Shown here: one piece after another, positions 1 to 8,421 of the stretch
Position numbering within the stretch: position 1 is the stretch's first letter
Layout of the letters: every line of letters begins with the position of its first letter
From: an uncultured Bacilli bacterium
GTDB lineage: Bacteria; Bacillota_I; Bacilli_A; RF39; UBA660
Direction: 5' to 3'
Assembly (NCBI GenBank): GCA_934101795.1
Contig: CAKORY010000008.1
Coordinates: 1 to 39,677, forward strand
Length of the DNA: 39,677 bases
The notes under the pieces: generated by a model
Database searches by the model: none
The model's input: the letters and a program-made list of their open reading frames with translations, nothing else
Told to the model about the DNA's origin: nothing
Position numbers and translations under genes: made by a program

Positions 1-5
1 GCACA

Positions 6-39
6 ATAGATATAGCAAGGATGTTATATCTATTTTTTT
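6..39 (+). terminator. Rho-independent terminator of an upstream gene outside the window
   Basis: A 9-bp perfect stem (6-14 pairs with 25-33) with a 10-nt loop is followed by a T-run to 39. The gene it would terminate lies left of the window. Confidence 0.65.
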
Positions 40-40
40 G

Positions 41-67
41 TATTTTAAAAACTGTCCGTAGGTAAGC
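41..67. repeat. 27-bp direct repeat, copy 1 (looks like a stray right end of the IS)
   Basis: Positions 41-67 are identical to 1527-1553. The second copy holds the right terminal inverted repeat of the IS at 83-1545, so this copy looks like the right end of another, mostly lost, IS copy. With the left IR at 83-98 it forms a potential hairpin: an 11-nt arm in 48-58 pairs with 84-94. Confidence 0.7.
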
Positions 68-124
68 TCAATAAACTGATTGACGGACAGTTTTAAAAAA
101 ACATCGGTAAAATCTAACAAAAAT

Positions 125-169
125 GAGGTAAAAAGTTCGACCAGTGTTGAACGATTTACCTCTTTTTTT
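125..169 (+). terminator. Terminator-like hairpin within the left end of the IS
   Basis: An 8-bp stem (125-132/155-162) with a further 4-bp inner stem is followed by seven T residues (163-169). It would stop transcription entering the element from the left. Nothing coding is recognisable from 1 to 286. Confidence 0.6.
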
Positions 170-286
170 GAGTTATAAAGATGCTAAAATCATATAAATT
201 TGTTATAAAAACTACATTTTTACTCATTATTTATAAAAGAAATATAAATTATTGCACGCAAAAAAATTTTAGTATTGTTTTAAATT

Positions 287-1439
287 TTATATGTCATACA
301 AAATAAATTTCATTGGAATTCTAATGTATATTCTAGAATTAATGGCTCGTTTAAATAAAGTTAATCCAGTATTAAATAGGGATAGAACTCTAACTAGACC
401 TTTACTTTTGTATTTTTTATGAGTAACAATTTTTATATTCTTGTAACATCTAGTGTTTTTAGAATAATCGGTACCAATGATGGTGTGAAATAAAATACAT
501 GTACATACTAAAGCATACATGGTTTGATATGACTTTTCAGTAGCATTAACAATGTTTTCTATGTAAAAGCCATTTGATTTTTGATTTTTGAAAATGGTTT
601 CAATACCCCCGAAACGGTAGCCATAATCAATAATTGTTTGTCTGTAATTTCCGTTAGTTGCTAATATCCATGCATCATCAGTGCCATGTCTTTTGCTACA
701 TACAATTTTACATTTAAATTTACTTTCAGTAAGTAAAACATCATCATAAAGTGCTGAATGCCACTCATATGTAGTAAGTTCATCTAACCATTTCCAAATT
801 TTATGACCTTCTTTTTTGTCATATATGAAACATTTAATATTTTTCTTAAGTCTAAAGCAGTAAATATGACCAGCATTTTCGATAGTTTTCATAAGATTGG
901 TGGAGTTAAACCATCTATCAGCAAGAAAGGTTAATTTATATTTTGTATGTTTAAATAAATCAATAATGTAATTGATACCTTCGATTATTAAACTTTCTTC
1001 AAAGGCATCATTAACTTTTTTGCCTTTAAAAGATCTAAACCAAAGAGGAATACCTTGTTTACCAACTCTCATTGACATCATGATAGTAGTGTAATTATCG
1101 TGAGAAAACATATGGTCAAAAGTAATATGAATTCTGTTATCTTTATGTTTTTTTCTTATATGAAGAAATGACATGAAAAACTAAAGAATTATAAAAAAAA
1201 TTCTGGGTTAAATATTTTATTATTAAAAAATCTGCGAATTCTCTTCTGAATAGATTCAAGTTGAACATGAGAAAATTCATTTTTTAGACATTTTGCTATA
1301 TCAGTAGATACTACAGATTCAGAAAAAATCATACCAAAAATAATTTCTGGAATGATATTTAGTTGTGTTTTTCTTAAATTTGGAATATTATTTTTTAAAA
1401 ATTCACGAATTTCATTTATAATTTCTGCTTGTGTATTGT
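287..1439 (-). pseudogene. IS4-family DDE transposase, frameshifted
   Basis: The intact C-terminal 295 codons (1174 down to 287) carry a DDE transposase core: first Asp in ITFDHMF, second Asp in FLADRWF, and the Glu in YRFGGIETIFKNQK, which resembles the IS4 Y-R-E-K signature. The N-terminal part is present but out of frame. From about 1425 to 1190 the minus strand reads EIINEIREFLKNN through SIQKRIRRFFNNKIFNP and then hits TAA. Removing one T from the 8-T run at 1193-1200 and one A from the 7-A run at 1148-1154 (minus-strand bases) joins the two parts into one continuous protein. The expected start, 7 nt after an AAGGAG at 1445-1450, reads AAT, so the start codon also seems lost. The gene is very probably inactive unless the homopolymers are sequencing errors. 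Confidence 0.85.
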
Positions 1440-1526
1440 GGCAACTCCTTTTTATTTTTTGCTTTTAATATTAGAGTTGCCATTTTTAAAGAGTTTCAAG
1501 AGGATTTGATATATATCATTTTCTTT

Positions 1527-1553
1527 TATTTTAAAAACTGTCCGTAGGTAAGC
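1527..1553. repeat. 27-bp direct repeat, copy 2 (right end of the IS)
   Basis: Identical to 41-67. It contains the right terminal inverted repeat of the IS (1529-1545) plus eight shared bases beyond it. The shared flank means the element may end a little further right than proposed, or that both copies inserted at similar target sequences. Confidence 0.7.
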
Positions 1554-1593
1554 AGGATAAATTAATTGCTGAAATTAAATGCTAAAACTATAT

Positions 1594-1622
1594 TTGACAA
1601 ACATAAAAAAAAGTAATATAAT
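1594..1622 (+). promoter_or_regulatory. Promoter of the pheST operon
   Basis: A perfect -35 box TTGACA (1594-1599) and a perfect -10 box TATAAT (1617-1622) are separated by 17 nt. Transcription would start near 1629, directly ahead of the T-box leader. Confidence 0.85.
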
Positions 1623-1629
1623 CAAGAAG

Positions 1630-1848
1630 TAATTGATGAAGAAATTATCTAAGTAGTTAATTTAATACTTTCTACAGGAAATTGTAGTTATAAACTGAGA
1701 GCTACAAGAAAAAGGTAAATTAATGAATTTCAATAATGGAGTCAAACCGTGAAAGAGCGTTAATCTAATGAGATAGTAGAAATACTATGAAAAAAGGTGG
1801 TACCACGAATAAGCTTCGTCCTTTTAAGAGCTTGTTCGTGTTTTTATT
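1630..1848 (+). promoter_or_regulatory. Phenylalanine T-box riboswitch leader
   Basis: The leader carries the conserved T-box AAAGGTGGTACCACG (1793-1807). A candidate specifier codon TTC (1729-1731, Phe) lies in a stem-I region beginning near 1630. Uncharged tRNA-Phe is expected to pair with the specifier and the T-box bulge and so block the terminator. The T-box and terminator are seen directly. The specifier assignment is inferred from the downstream genes and its position. Confidence 0.92.
1804..1848 (+). terminator. T-box attenuator terminator
   Basis: A 12-bp stem with one G-U pair (1804-1815 with 1829-1840) is followed by TTTTTATTT. Its 5' arm overlaps the end of the T-box sequence, so terminator and antiterminator are mutually exclusive. 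Confidence 0.88.
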
Positions 1849-1869
1849 TGTATCAAAGAAAGGATTATT

Positions 1870-2907
1870 ATGAAAGAAAGATTAGAAGAAATTAAAACTA
1901 AAGGTTTAGAAAAAATAGAAAATGCTAAAACTTTAGTAGAACTTGAAGAAGTTAAAAAAGATTTAACTGGTAAGAAAAGCAAGCTAGCAGAAGTATTTAA
2001 AAACATGGGTAGTCTAAGTGCTGATGAAAAAAAATCTGTTGGTATGCTTACTACTGAAATTAAAAATGTATTTGCGGAAAAATTATCTAGAAAGGAAGAA
2101 GAAATTATTTCTAGTATGAGTGTTTTGGATAGACCAATTGATATAACTATTCCAGGATCTCCGGTTAGTAGTGGAGCTCTTCATCCAATTACCCAAATGC
2201 GTAATGATTTAAATGAAGCTTTTGCTTCCCTTGGTTTTGAAGTATATACTGAAGATGACATAAGCAGTGAGAAGTATGCTTTTGATAATTTGAACTTTGC
2301 TAAGGATCATCCAGCTCGTCAATCAATGGATACATATTGGATTGAAGGAACTGAGGACAAAGAAGGCGCTGAAAGACTTTGTTTAAAACCTCATTTAACT
2401 GGTGGTTCAGTTAGATACTTATTAAAACATGGTGCACCAGCTAGATTTGTTTATCCTGGTAAAGTGTTTAGAAATGAAACAACTGATGCTAGACATGAAA
2501 GAGCATTCTATCAATATGAAGCATTAATTGTAGATAAAGATATTTCATTTTCATCTGGTATGGTTATGATCCAAACAATACTTGAAAAAGTATTTGGTAA
2601 AAAAATAAATACTAGAATGAGAGAAGGTTTCTTCCCATTTACTGAACCCGGTTATGAAATTGATATGGAATGTTTAGTATGTGGTGGAGTAGGTTGTAAA
2701 GTATGTAACCATAATGGTTGGATTGAAGTTATGCCCGGTGGTGTAATTCATCCAAATGTCTTAAAATCTGCTGGATTAAATCCCGATGAATGGACTGGCT
2801 TTTACATTAATATTGGTTTAGATAGACTTGTAATGATGCGTTATGGCGTAGATGATGTAAGACTTTTCCATAGTAGTGATTTAAGATTTTTAAAAGAATT
2901 TAAGTAA
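1870..2907 (+). CDS. pheS: Phenylalanine--tRNA ligase alpha subunit
   Basis: Catalytic subunit of the (alpha-beta)2 cytoplasmic enzyme that charges tRNA-Phe. At 345 residues it has the usual length. Residues 1-90 form the lysine/glutamate-rich N-terminal coiled coil. The class II catalytic core follows, with H-P-A-R-Q-S-M-D-T (motif 2 region), the F-R-N-E-T-T-D-A-R-H-E strand, and the C-terminal motif 3 G-L-D-R-L-V-M-M-R-Y-G. The bacterial Cys cluster C-L-V-C-G-G-V-G-C-K-V-C is present before the G-W-I-E-V segment. An AAAGGA ribosome site precedes the ATG. It is followed 11 nt later by pheT and is controlled by the Phe T-box upstream. Confidence 0.98.
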   Translation: MKERLEEIKTKGLEKIENAKTLVELEEVKKDLTGKKSKLAEVFKNMGSLSADEKKSVGMLTTEIKNVFAEKLSRKEEEIISSMSVLDRPIDITIPGSPVSSGALHPITQMRNDLNEAFASLGFEVYTEDDISSEKYAFDNLNFAKDHPARQSMDTYWIEGTEDKEGAERLCLKPHLTGGSVRYLLKHGAPARFVYPGKVFRNETTDARHERAFYQYEALIVDKDISFSSGMVMIQTILEKVFGKKINTRMREGFFPFTEPGYEIDMECLVCGGVGCKVCNHNGWIEVMPGGVIHPNVLKSAGLNPDEWTGFYINIGLDRLVMMRYGVDDVRLFHSSDLRFLKEFK

Positions 2908-2918
2908 GGAGGATAAAA

Positions 2919-5342
2919 ATGAGAGTTAGTTTAAATTTAATAAAAAAATATGTGGATTTACCTAAAAATATAACTAATGATAAAATTGCTTATGACATGA
3001 CCCTTAGAACTGTTGAAGTCGAAGGCGTTGAAAATGTTGGTGAAAAATTTCATGATATTATCGTTGGTAAAATTTTAGAAGTAAAAGCTCACCCAAATGC
3101 TGATAAATTACGTATTTGTATTGTTGATATCGGGGAAGATGCACCTGTTCAAATAGTATGTGGTGGCTCTAACCTTTATGTAGGTGAATATGTAGTTGTT
3201 TGCAAGCCTGGTGCTGTAGTAGTTTGGCATGGACAAGGTGAACCAGTAAAAATTGAAAAAACTAAAATGCGTGGCGAAGAATCATTTGGTATGATTTGTG
3301 CTGCTGAAGAAGTTTTCTTAAGTGATTTCTTTCCACAAATGGATGAAGCTGAAATTATTGATTTAAAAGGTATAAAATGTGCCCCTGGTGATAATATAGC
3401 TGATGTTCTTGATTTAAATGATACTGTTTTAGAAATAGATAATAAATCTTTATCAAATAGACCAGATTTATGGGGACACTATGGTATTGCTAGAGAACTA
3501 AGTACTATTTATAATGTACCACTTAAAAAATTAGAAAGTTATGATATAGATAAAAATTTACCTAAATATAATGTTGAAATTGAAGAAACAAGTAAATGTA
3601 GTAGATATGCTGCGGTAGAAATAGATGGAATTGATGAAAGAAAAGCTCCAATTTGGATGCAAGCAGCTTTAGTTAAATGTGGACTTAGACCAATAAATGC
3701 CATCGTTGACATAACAAATTATGTTATGATAGCAACTGGACAACCACTTCATGCCTTTGATAAAACTCATGTTGATGGCGAAAAAATAGTTGTTAGAAAT
3801 GCTAAGAAAGGTGAAGAATTATTACTTCTTGATAATAACTCTATAAGCTTAACTGAAGATGATTTAGTTATTTGTGATAAGGATGAACCTTTAGCACTAG
3901 CGGGTATTCGTGGTGGTAAAAAAGACTCAATTTTACCTGATACAAAAGGTGTACTTCTTGAAGTAGCATCATTTAGTGCAACAGCAATTAGAAAAACTGG
4001 CAAAAGATTTGCAGAAAAAACAGATGCCTCAATGCGTTATGAAAAAGGAATTGATACGCAGAGAGTTGATGAAGGTTTAAGTTTGGCTCTTGCTTTAATT
4101 AAAGAAATATTTCCTGAAAGCAATATAGTTAAATATAACGATGTATGTGCCAATGAAACAAAGAAAAATGTTATCGAAGTAAGTAGACAATTTTTAAATG
4201 AAAGATTAGGAAAAGTAATAAGTGATGATGTAATTAGACAAATACTTACATCTTTAGGTTATGAAGTTACTTTAGATAATGATGTTTACAGATGCATTGT
4301 TCCAACATACAGATCAACCGGTGATGTCACAATTAAAGATGATGTTATGGGGGATATTGCTCGTATTCTATCATTTGACTCATTTGAAGCTAAACCAATA
4401 ACAATTACATTAGAATATTCCATTAATCAAAGAAAAGTTTTACTTGAAAAAAGAATTATGGAATATTTGGCATATAGATGTGGTTTTTATGAAATATTTA
4501 CATATCCATGGATTGATGAAAAATATATAAAAGCTGCAGGAATAGATACTAGTGATGCTGTAAGACTTGCAACACCACCAGCACCAGAACTTGCAATACT
4601 TCGTAAATCACTTATACCAGGTACTTTAGAAGCAATTTCTAAAAACTTGAGATATTATGATGAATTTAAAATATTTGAAGTATCTGAGGTTTATAAAAAG
4701 GGTGACTATAGACCATCAAGTGATGATGAAATACTTCCAATTCAACATAAATCTTTAGCTGGTGCTATCGTAGGTAAAGATGCTAAAGAAATATTCTATG
4801 AATTAAAGGGTGTCTTAGAAAATATGGCAAGATACACTCATATGGAAGCTATAACACTTGAAAAACGTGAAAAACCAAGCTGGGCAGATATTAATGCTTA
4901 TTTAAGTATAAAATTAAATGATGAAGAAATTGGTTATTTTGGACTTTTAAATGTTAAAACTATGAATGAATGTAAAATTAAAAGAACAAATGCAGCTATC
5001 TTTGAACTTAATCTAGATAGCTTAGTGCCATTTGCATCACGCACTAATAAGTATGAAAAATTGCCTGAACTACCTTTGATAGAAAAAGATTTATCTATTA
5101 TTGTAGATGAAGATGTAAGTTGGGGTATTATACATCAAACTATAAAAAATAAAGTAAAAGAAGTAGAATTTGTTGATGTATATCGTGGTAATCAAATTCC
5201 TGAAGGTAAAAAATCAGTTACTTTTAAAGTTAGAATGATAAGTGAAGGAAGTACCATGACAATGGAAGAAATAAATGAAAAAATGGCAAGTATCTTAAAA
5301 TCACTTGAAAAAAGATGCGGTGCTAAACTAAGAGAAGAATAA
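2919..5342 (+). CDS. pheT: Phenylalanine--tRNA ligase beta subunit
   Basis: Partner of PheS. It binds tRNA and hydrolyses mischarged Tyr-tRNA-Phe through its B3/B4 editing domain. At 807 residues it is full length. An EMAP/OB-type tRNA-binding domain lies at about 39-150, including the H-P-N-A-D-K-L-R motif. B3/B4 spans about 210-370, B5 about 405-475, the catalytic-like core lies in the middle, and the FDX-ACB anticodon-binding domain occupies about the last 95 residues. AAGGAGG precedes the ATG. The terminator at 5349-5377 closes the operon. Confidence 0.98.
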   Translation: MRVSLNLIKKYVDLPKNITNDKIAYDMTLRTVEVEGVENVGEKFHDIIVGKILEVKAHPNADKLRICIVDIGEDAPVQIVCGGSNLYVGEYVVVCKPGAVVVWHGQGEPVKIEKTKMRGEESFGMICAAEEVFLSDFFPQMDEAEIIDLKGIKCAPGDNIADVLDLNDTVLEIDNKSLSNRPDLWGHYGIARELSTIYNVPLKKLESYDIDKNLPKYNVEIEETSKCSRYAAVEIDGIDERKAPIWMQAALVKCGLRPINAIVDITNYVMIATGQPLHAFDKTHVDGEKIVVRNAKKGEELLLLDNNSISLTEDDLVICDKDEPLALAGIRGGKKDSILPDTKGVLLEVASFSATAIRKTGKRFAEKTDASMRYEKGIDTQRVDEGLSLALALIKEIFPESNIVKYNDVCANETKKNVIEVSRQFLNERLGKVISDDVIRQILTSLGYEVTLDNDVYRCIVPTYRSTGDVTIKDDVMGDIARILSFDSFEAKPITITLEYSINQRKVLLEKRIMEYLAYRCGFYEIFTYPWIDEKYIKAAGIDTSDAVRLATPPAPELAILRKSLIPGTLEAISKNLRYYDEFKIFEVSEVYKKGDYRPSSDDEILPIQHKSLAGAIVGKDAKEIFYELKGVLENMARYTHMEAITLEKREKPSWADINAYLSIKLNDEEIGYFGLLNVKTMNECKIKRTNAAIFELNLDSLVPFASRTNKYEKLPELPLIEKDLSIIVDEDVSWGIIHQTIKNKVKEVEFVDVYRGNQIPEGKKSVTFKVRMISEGSTMTMEEINEKMASILKSLEKRCGAKLREE

Positions 5343-5348
5343 ATATTA

Positions 5349-5377
5349 AATGTGAAAAAGTATTTTTTCACATTTTT
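5349..5377 (+). terminator. Terminator of pheST
   Basis: A 12-bp hairpin (5349-5360 with 5364-5376) ends in T residues 7 nt after the pheT stop. An additional AT-only inverted repeat (5389-5398/5405-5414) follows it. Confidence 0.75.
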
Positions 5378-5415
5378 AAATTCTTAAAAATATTATTTAA
5401 TAAAAATAATATTTC

Positions 5416-5444
5416 TTGCGTTTATTATATGAAAAAGTTATAAT
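5416..5444 (+). promoter_or_regulatory. Promoter of the S66 peptidase gene
   Basis: TTGCGT (5416-5421), a 17-nt spacer and a perfect TATAAT (5439-5444). Start expected near 5451, just before the AAAGGAGG ribosome site. Confidence 0.7.
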
Positions 5445-5462
5445 TTAAAAGGAGGTAAATTT

Positions 5463-6473
5463 ATGAAGTATCCAAAATTTATAAGTGAAAAAAGTATAAT
5501 TGGTGTTCCTGCACCATCAGATGGAGCAGATAGTAAAGCTAAAATAAATAGATATAAAAATGCCTGTGAACGATTTAAAAAATTAGGATATGACATAGTC
5601 ATCTCAAATAATTTATATAAATCAGATAAGGGAAGAAGTAGTAGTGCTCAAAATAGAGCAAATGAAATAAATGATATGTTTAAGTCAAGTATTGATTTTA
5701 TATTGTGTGCATCAGGTGGTGAATTCCTAGTTGAAATACTTCCATTTGTTGAATTTGATCTTATAAAAAATAATCCTAAGTTTGTTGCAGGATTTTCTGA
5801 TCCAACTGGACTTTTATATGTGATAACTACAAAATATGATATTGCTAGCATATATGGGAAAAACTTTTCTAATTTTGGAAGCAGTATACTCCATGAAAGC
5901 GAAAAAAACTTTTTAAAATTAATGAAAGGTAATCTTGAACCTCAAGAAAGTTACCCATTATATGAAGATGAATACATAAAAAAAGAAACTGGTTTAGAAG
6001 GTTATAACTTAGATAAAGAAGTTATTTGGAAGACATTAAATAATGAAGACATAAATATAAAGGGAAGAATTATTGGTGGTTGTCTTGATATAATATCAGA
6101 ACTATCAGGTACTAAGTATGATGGCGGCCAAGAATTTACAGAAAGGTATAAAGAAGATGGTATAATATGGTATTTTGATAATTGTGAGCTTTCACATGAA
6201 GAAATCATAAGAGTACTTTGGAAGTTTAATGAACTAGGATATTTTAAATATACAAAAGCTGTTATATTTGGACGTTTTGGGGTAAATAACACAAATATTG
6301 GTTATAATACTAAAGAGTGTTTAAAAGATTGTATACTAAACAGTTTAAATATTCCAATAATATACGATGCTGACATATCTCACAAAGGTCCAAGTATGAA
6401 CATTATAAATGGTTCTATAGCAAAAATAGAAGTAAAAAATGGTAAAGGAAAGATTGAGTTTATTTTAGAATAA
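5463..6473 (+). CDS. S66 family peptidase (LD-carboxypeptidase / MccF-like)
   Basis: Serine peptidase of family S66, which contains LD-carboxypeptidase A (murein tetrapeptide recycling) and the microcin C immunity protein MccF. At 336 residues it fits the family. The N-terminal half carries the nucleophile elbow G-F-S-D-P-T-G (about residues 100-106), preceded by C-A-S-G-G-E. The C-terminal half carries the G-G-C-L-D-I-I segment, the F-D-N-C-E glutamate strand and the histidine in I-S-H-K-G-P. The spacing is more MccF-like than LdcA-like, so cleavage of an acyl-sulfamoyl adenylate or similar amide is possible. There is no signal peptide, so it is cytoplasmic. AAAGGAGG precedes the ATG. It has its own promoter and may be cotranscribed with the DedA gene 18 nt downstream. 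The family is certain; the substrate is not. Confidence 0.9.
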   Translation: MKYPKFISEKSIIGVPAPSDGADSKAKINRYKNACERFKKLGYDIVISNNLYKSDKGRSSSAQNRANEINDMFKSSIDFILCASGGEFLVEILPFVEFDLIKNNPKFVAGFSDPTGLLYVITTKYDIASIYGKNFSNFGSSILHESEKNFLKLMKGNLEPQESYPLYEDEYIKKETGLEGYNLDKEVIWKTLNNEDINIKGRIIGGCLDIISELSGTKYDGGQEFTERYKEDGIIWYFDNCELSHEEIIRVLWKFNELGYFKYTKAVIFGRFGVNNTNIGYNTKECLKDCILNSLNIPIIYDADISHKGPSMNIINGSIAKIEVKNGKGKIEFILE

Positions 6474-6491
6474 TATTATATAGGTGATTAT

Positions 6492-7103
6492 ATGCAAGAT
6501 TTTATATTTATGGTACTTAACAAGTATAGTTATTTTGGTGTTTTCTTTCTTATATTTATTGAAAATATATTTCCTCCGATACCATCCGAAGTAATACTTC
6601 TTTTAAGTGGCTTTATGACAAGCTACACAACTCTTAATGTTCTACTTATGATAATATTCTCTAGTTTAGGAAGTTTACTTGGTGCCATCTTACTTTATTA
6701 TATAGGTAAAATATTAAATAAAGATAGACTAAAAAAAATAGTGCGTGGTAAAATAGGTAAAGTTTTATTTTTAAAAGAAAAAGATATTGATAAGGCTGAT
6801 ATTTGGTTTAATAACAAAGGCAATAAAAGTGTATTTTTCTGTAGATTTATACCTATTGTTAGAAGTTTAATTTCAATTCCCGCAGGTATGAGTGAAATGC
6901 CCATAATAAAGTTTATAGTTTATACTTTTTGTGGTTCTTTAATATGGAATACAGTTTTAATATGTTTGGGTCATACATTATCTGACAACTGGAGCATTAT
7001 GCTTGATATTTTAGATAAATATAAAATCATCGCTATAGTTATAATGCTATGTATATTTATTTATGTACTGTATAGATTTTATAAAAATAAGCCAAATAAT
7101 TAA
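6492..7103 (+). CDS. DedA family membrane protein
   Basis: Integral membrane protein of the DedA/VTT (SNARE-associated) family; members act in lipid flipping, including undecaprenyl phosphate recycling. At 203 residues it has normal length. Hydrophobic segments lie at about 10-30, 45-70, 135-160 and 172-195. The family motif F-C-R-F-I-P-I-V-R-S (about 117-126) is followed by P-A-G-M-S-E-M, as in most members. The re-entrant loop near E-N-I-F-P-P-I-P-S-E also matches the family. AGGTGA precedes the ATG. It sits directly behind the S66 peptidase gene. Confidence 0.93.
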   Translation: MQDFIFMVLNKYSYFGVFFLIFIENIFPPIPSEVILLLSGFMTSYTTLNVLLMIIFSSLGSLLGAILLYYIGKILNKDRLKKIVRGKIGKVLFLKEKDIDKADIWFNNKGNKSVFFCRFIPIVRSLISIPAGMSEMPIIKFIVYTFCGSLIWNTVLICLGHTLSDNWSIMLDILDKYKIIAIVIMLCIFIYVLYRFYKNKPNN

Positions 7104-7131
7104 AGACAAAAGAATAAAGAGGTGTTATAAT
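7103..7131 (+). promoter_or_regulatory. Candidate promoter of dnaB-dnaI
   Basis: AAGACA (7103-7108, four of six matches to the -35 consensus), 17-nt spacer, perfect TATAAT (7126-7131). It overlaps the stop of the DedA gene and lies 25 nt before the dnaB ATG. Confidence 0.5.
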
Positions 7132-7155
7132 ATTTGTTATAAGTGAGGTGTTAAT

Positions 7156-8421
7156 ATGGATGGAGTTACACTACTTCCAGCAGATAGATATGTAGTCATA
7201 AACAAAACTATTTTAACTGATGCTGATCGCAAGTATTTAATATCTTTTTATGAACCTATTATTGGTCATCTTGCTATATCTTTATATCTAGTTTTAATTA
7301 ATGATCTTGAGGAAAGTAAAGGAGTTTCCAGAGATTTTACTCATCATCATTTAATGAGTCTTTTAAAAACACCTTTAAAAATTTTAAGAGAAGCACGAGA
7401 AGCTTTAGAAGCCACCGGCTTACTTAAAACATATTTTAAAAAAGGAGATGTAAACAACTATATTTATGAAATATATTCACCATTATCTCCGAGTGAGTTT
7501 TTTAATCATCCCATTCTAAACATTGTTCTTTACAATAATATCGGAGCAACGGAATATGAATATTTAAAAAAACAATATCAAAAATTAAAAGTTGACACTA
7601 AAGAGTATATTGATATCACTAAAAAATTAGATGATGTAATGGAAAGCGGCATAAATGTATCCGTGATAGATGTCAAAGAAAGAAGTATTAATGATATTTT
7701 AGTAAAAGATCAAGTGGATTTTGATTTAATTTTATCAAGTATTCCAAAAGGAATTATAAATGAAAAAGTATTTACAAAAAAAACTAAAGAGTTAATTAAT
7801 AATTTGGCATTTATTTATAAAATAGATACATTAAAAATGATCGAATTAATTCGCAGTGTCCTAAATGAATATGGTATGATAGATAAAGATAATTTAAGAA
7901 TTAATGCTAGAAAAATGTATCAATTTAATAATGGAACATTGCCAACTTTAATATATAGATCACAACCAGAATATTTGAAAAGTCCAGTCGGAGATAATTC
8001 TATGCGTGGTAAAATTATTGAAATGTTTGAAAAGCTTAATCCCGTTGATTTTTTGAGAAACAAGTATGGTGGTGCAAAACCTACGAATAGAGATATTAAA
8101 TTAATTGAAGGATTAATAATAGATTTAGAGATGCCCCCAGCAGTAGTTAATGTACTTTTAGATTATGTTCTAAGAAAAAATAATAATAAACTTGCCACTA
8201 ATTATATTGAAACAATTGCTGGACAGTGGAAAAGAGCAGGTCTTAAAAACGCTAGTGAAGCCATGGATTTTGCGGAAAAAGAAAATAAGAAATTTACGAA
8301 AAAGTTAGATACAGTTAAAGCCTCAAAAGAACCAGTATGGTTTAATAAAGTAGAAAAAATAGAAGAAATGTCCGATGCTGATAAAAAGGAATTAGAAAAT
8401 TTACTAAAGGAGTTTAAATAA
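7156..8421 (+). CDS. dnaB: Replication initiation and membrane attachment protein DnaB (Bacillus type)
   Basis: Helicase loader partner acting with DnaD and DnaI during primosome assembly at oriC and at stalled forks. This is not the replicative helicase, which has the same symbol in E. coli. The 421 residues contain an N-terminal winged-helix region (about 1-130), a middle DnaD/DnaB-like domain, and the conserved C-terminal DnaB_2 helix set (about 295-380). The latter includes K-Y-G-G-A-K-P-T, L-E-M-P-P-A-V-V-N-V-L and the Y-I-E-T-I-A-G-Q-W-K-R segment typical of DnaD/DnaB2 domains. GAGGTG precedes the ATG. Its stop overlaps the dnaI ATG by one base (TAATG), implying coupled translation. Confidence 0.95.
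   Translation: MDGVTLLPADRYVVINKTILTDADRKYLISFYEPIIGHLAISLYLVLINDLEESKGVSRDFTHHHLMSLLKTPLKILREAREALEATGLLKTYFKKGDVNNYIYEIYSPLSPSEFFNHPILNIVLYNNIGATEYEYLKKQYQKLKVDTKEYIDITKKLDDVMESGINVSVIDVKERSINDILVKDQVDFDLILSSIPKGIINEKVFTKKTKELINNLAFIYKIDTLKMIELIRSVLNEYGMIDKDNLRINARKMYQFNNGTLPTLIYRSQPEYLKSPVGDNSMRGKIIEMFEKLNPVDFLRNKYGGAKPTNRDIKLIEGLIIDLEMPPAVVNVLLDYVLRKNNNKLATNYIETIAGQWKRAGLKNASEAMDFAEKENKKFTKKLDTVKASKEPVWFNKVEKIEEMSDADKKELENLLKEFK

Larger units (their letters stand above)
83..1545 (-). mobile_element. IS4-type insertion sequence, degenerate, about 1.46 kb
   Basis: The element is bounded by imperfect terminal inverted repeats. The left end at 83-98 begins ACGGACAGTTTTAAAA and the right end at 1529-1545 is its near reverse complement. 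It carries one transposase gene on the minus strand, now broken. The size fits the IS4 group. No target-site duplication is obvious next to these ends. An 8-bp inverted repeat (1440-1447/1474-1481) sits just upstream of the transposase; comparable hairpins in other IS elements limit read-through expression. The exact ends are inferred from the repeats. Confidence 0.6.

Noticed and set aside
1870..2006. Minus-strand frames within pheS, pheT, rsgA, priA, smc and the surface protein genes
   Set aside because: All are shadows of well-supported genes, low in complexity and without ribosome sites.
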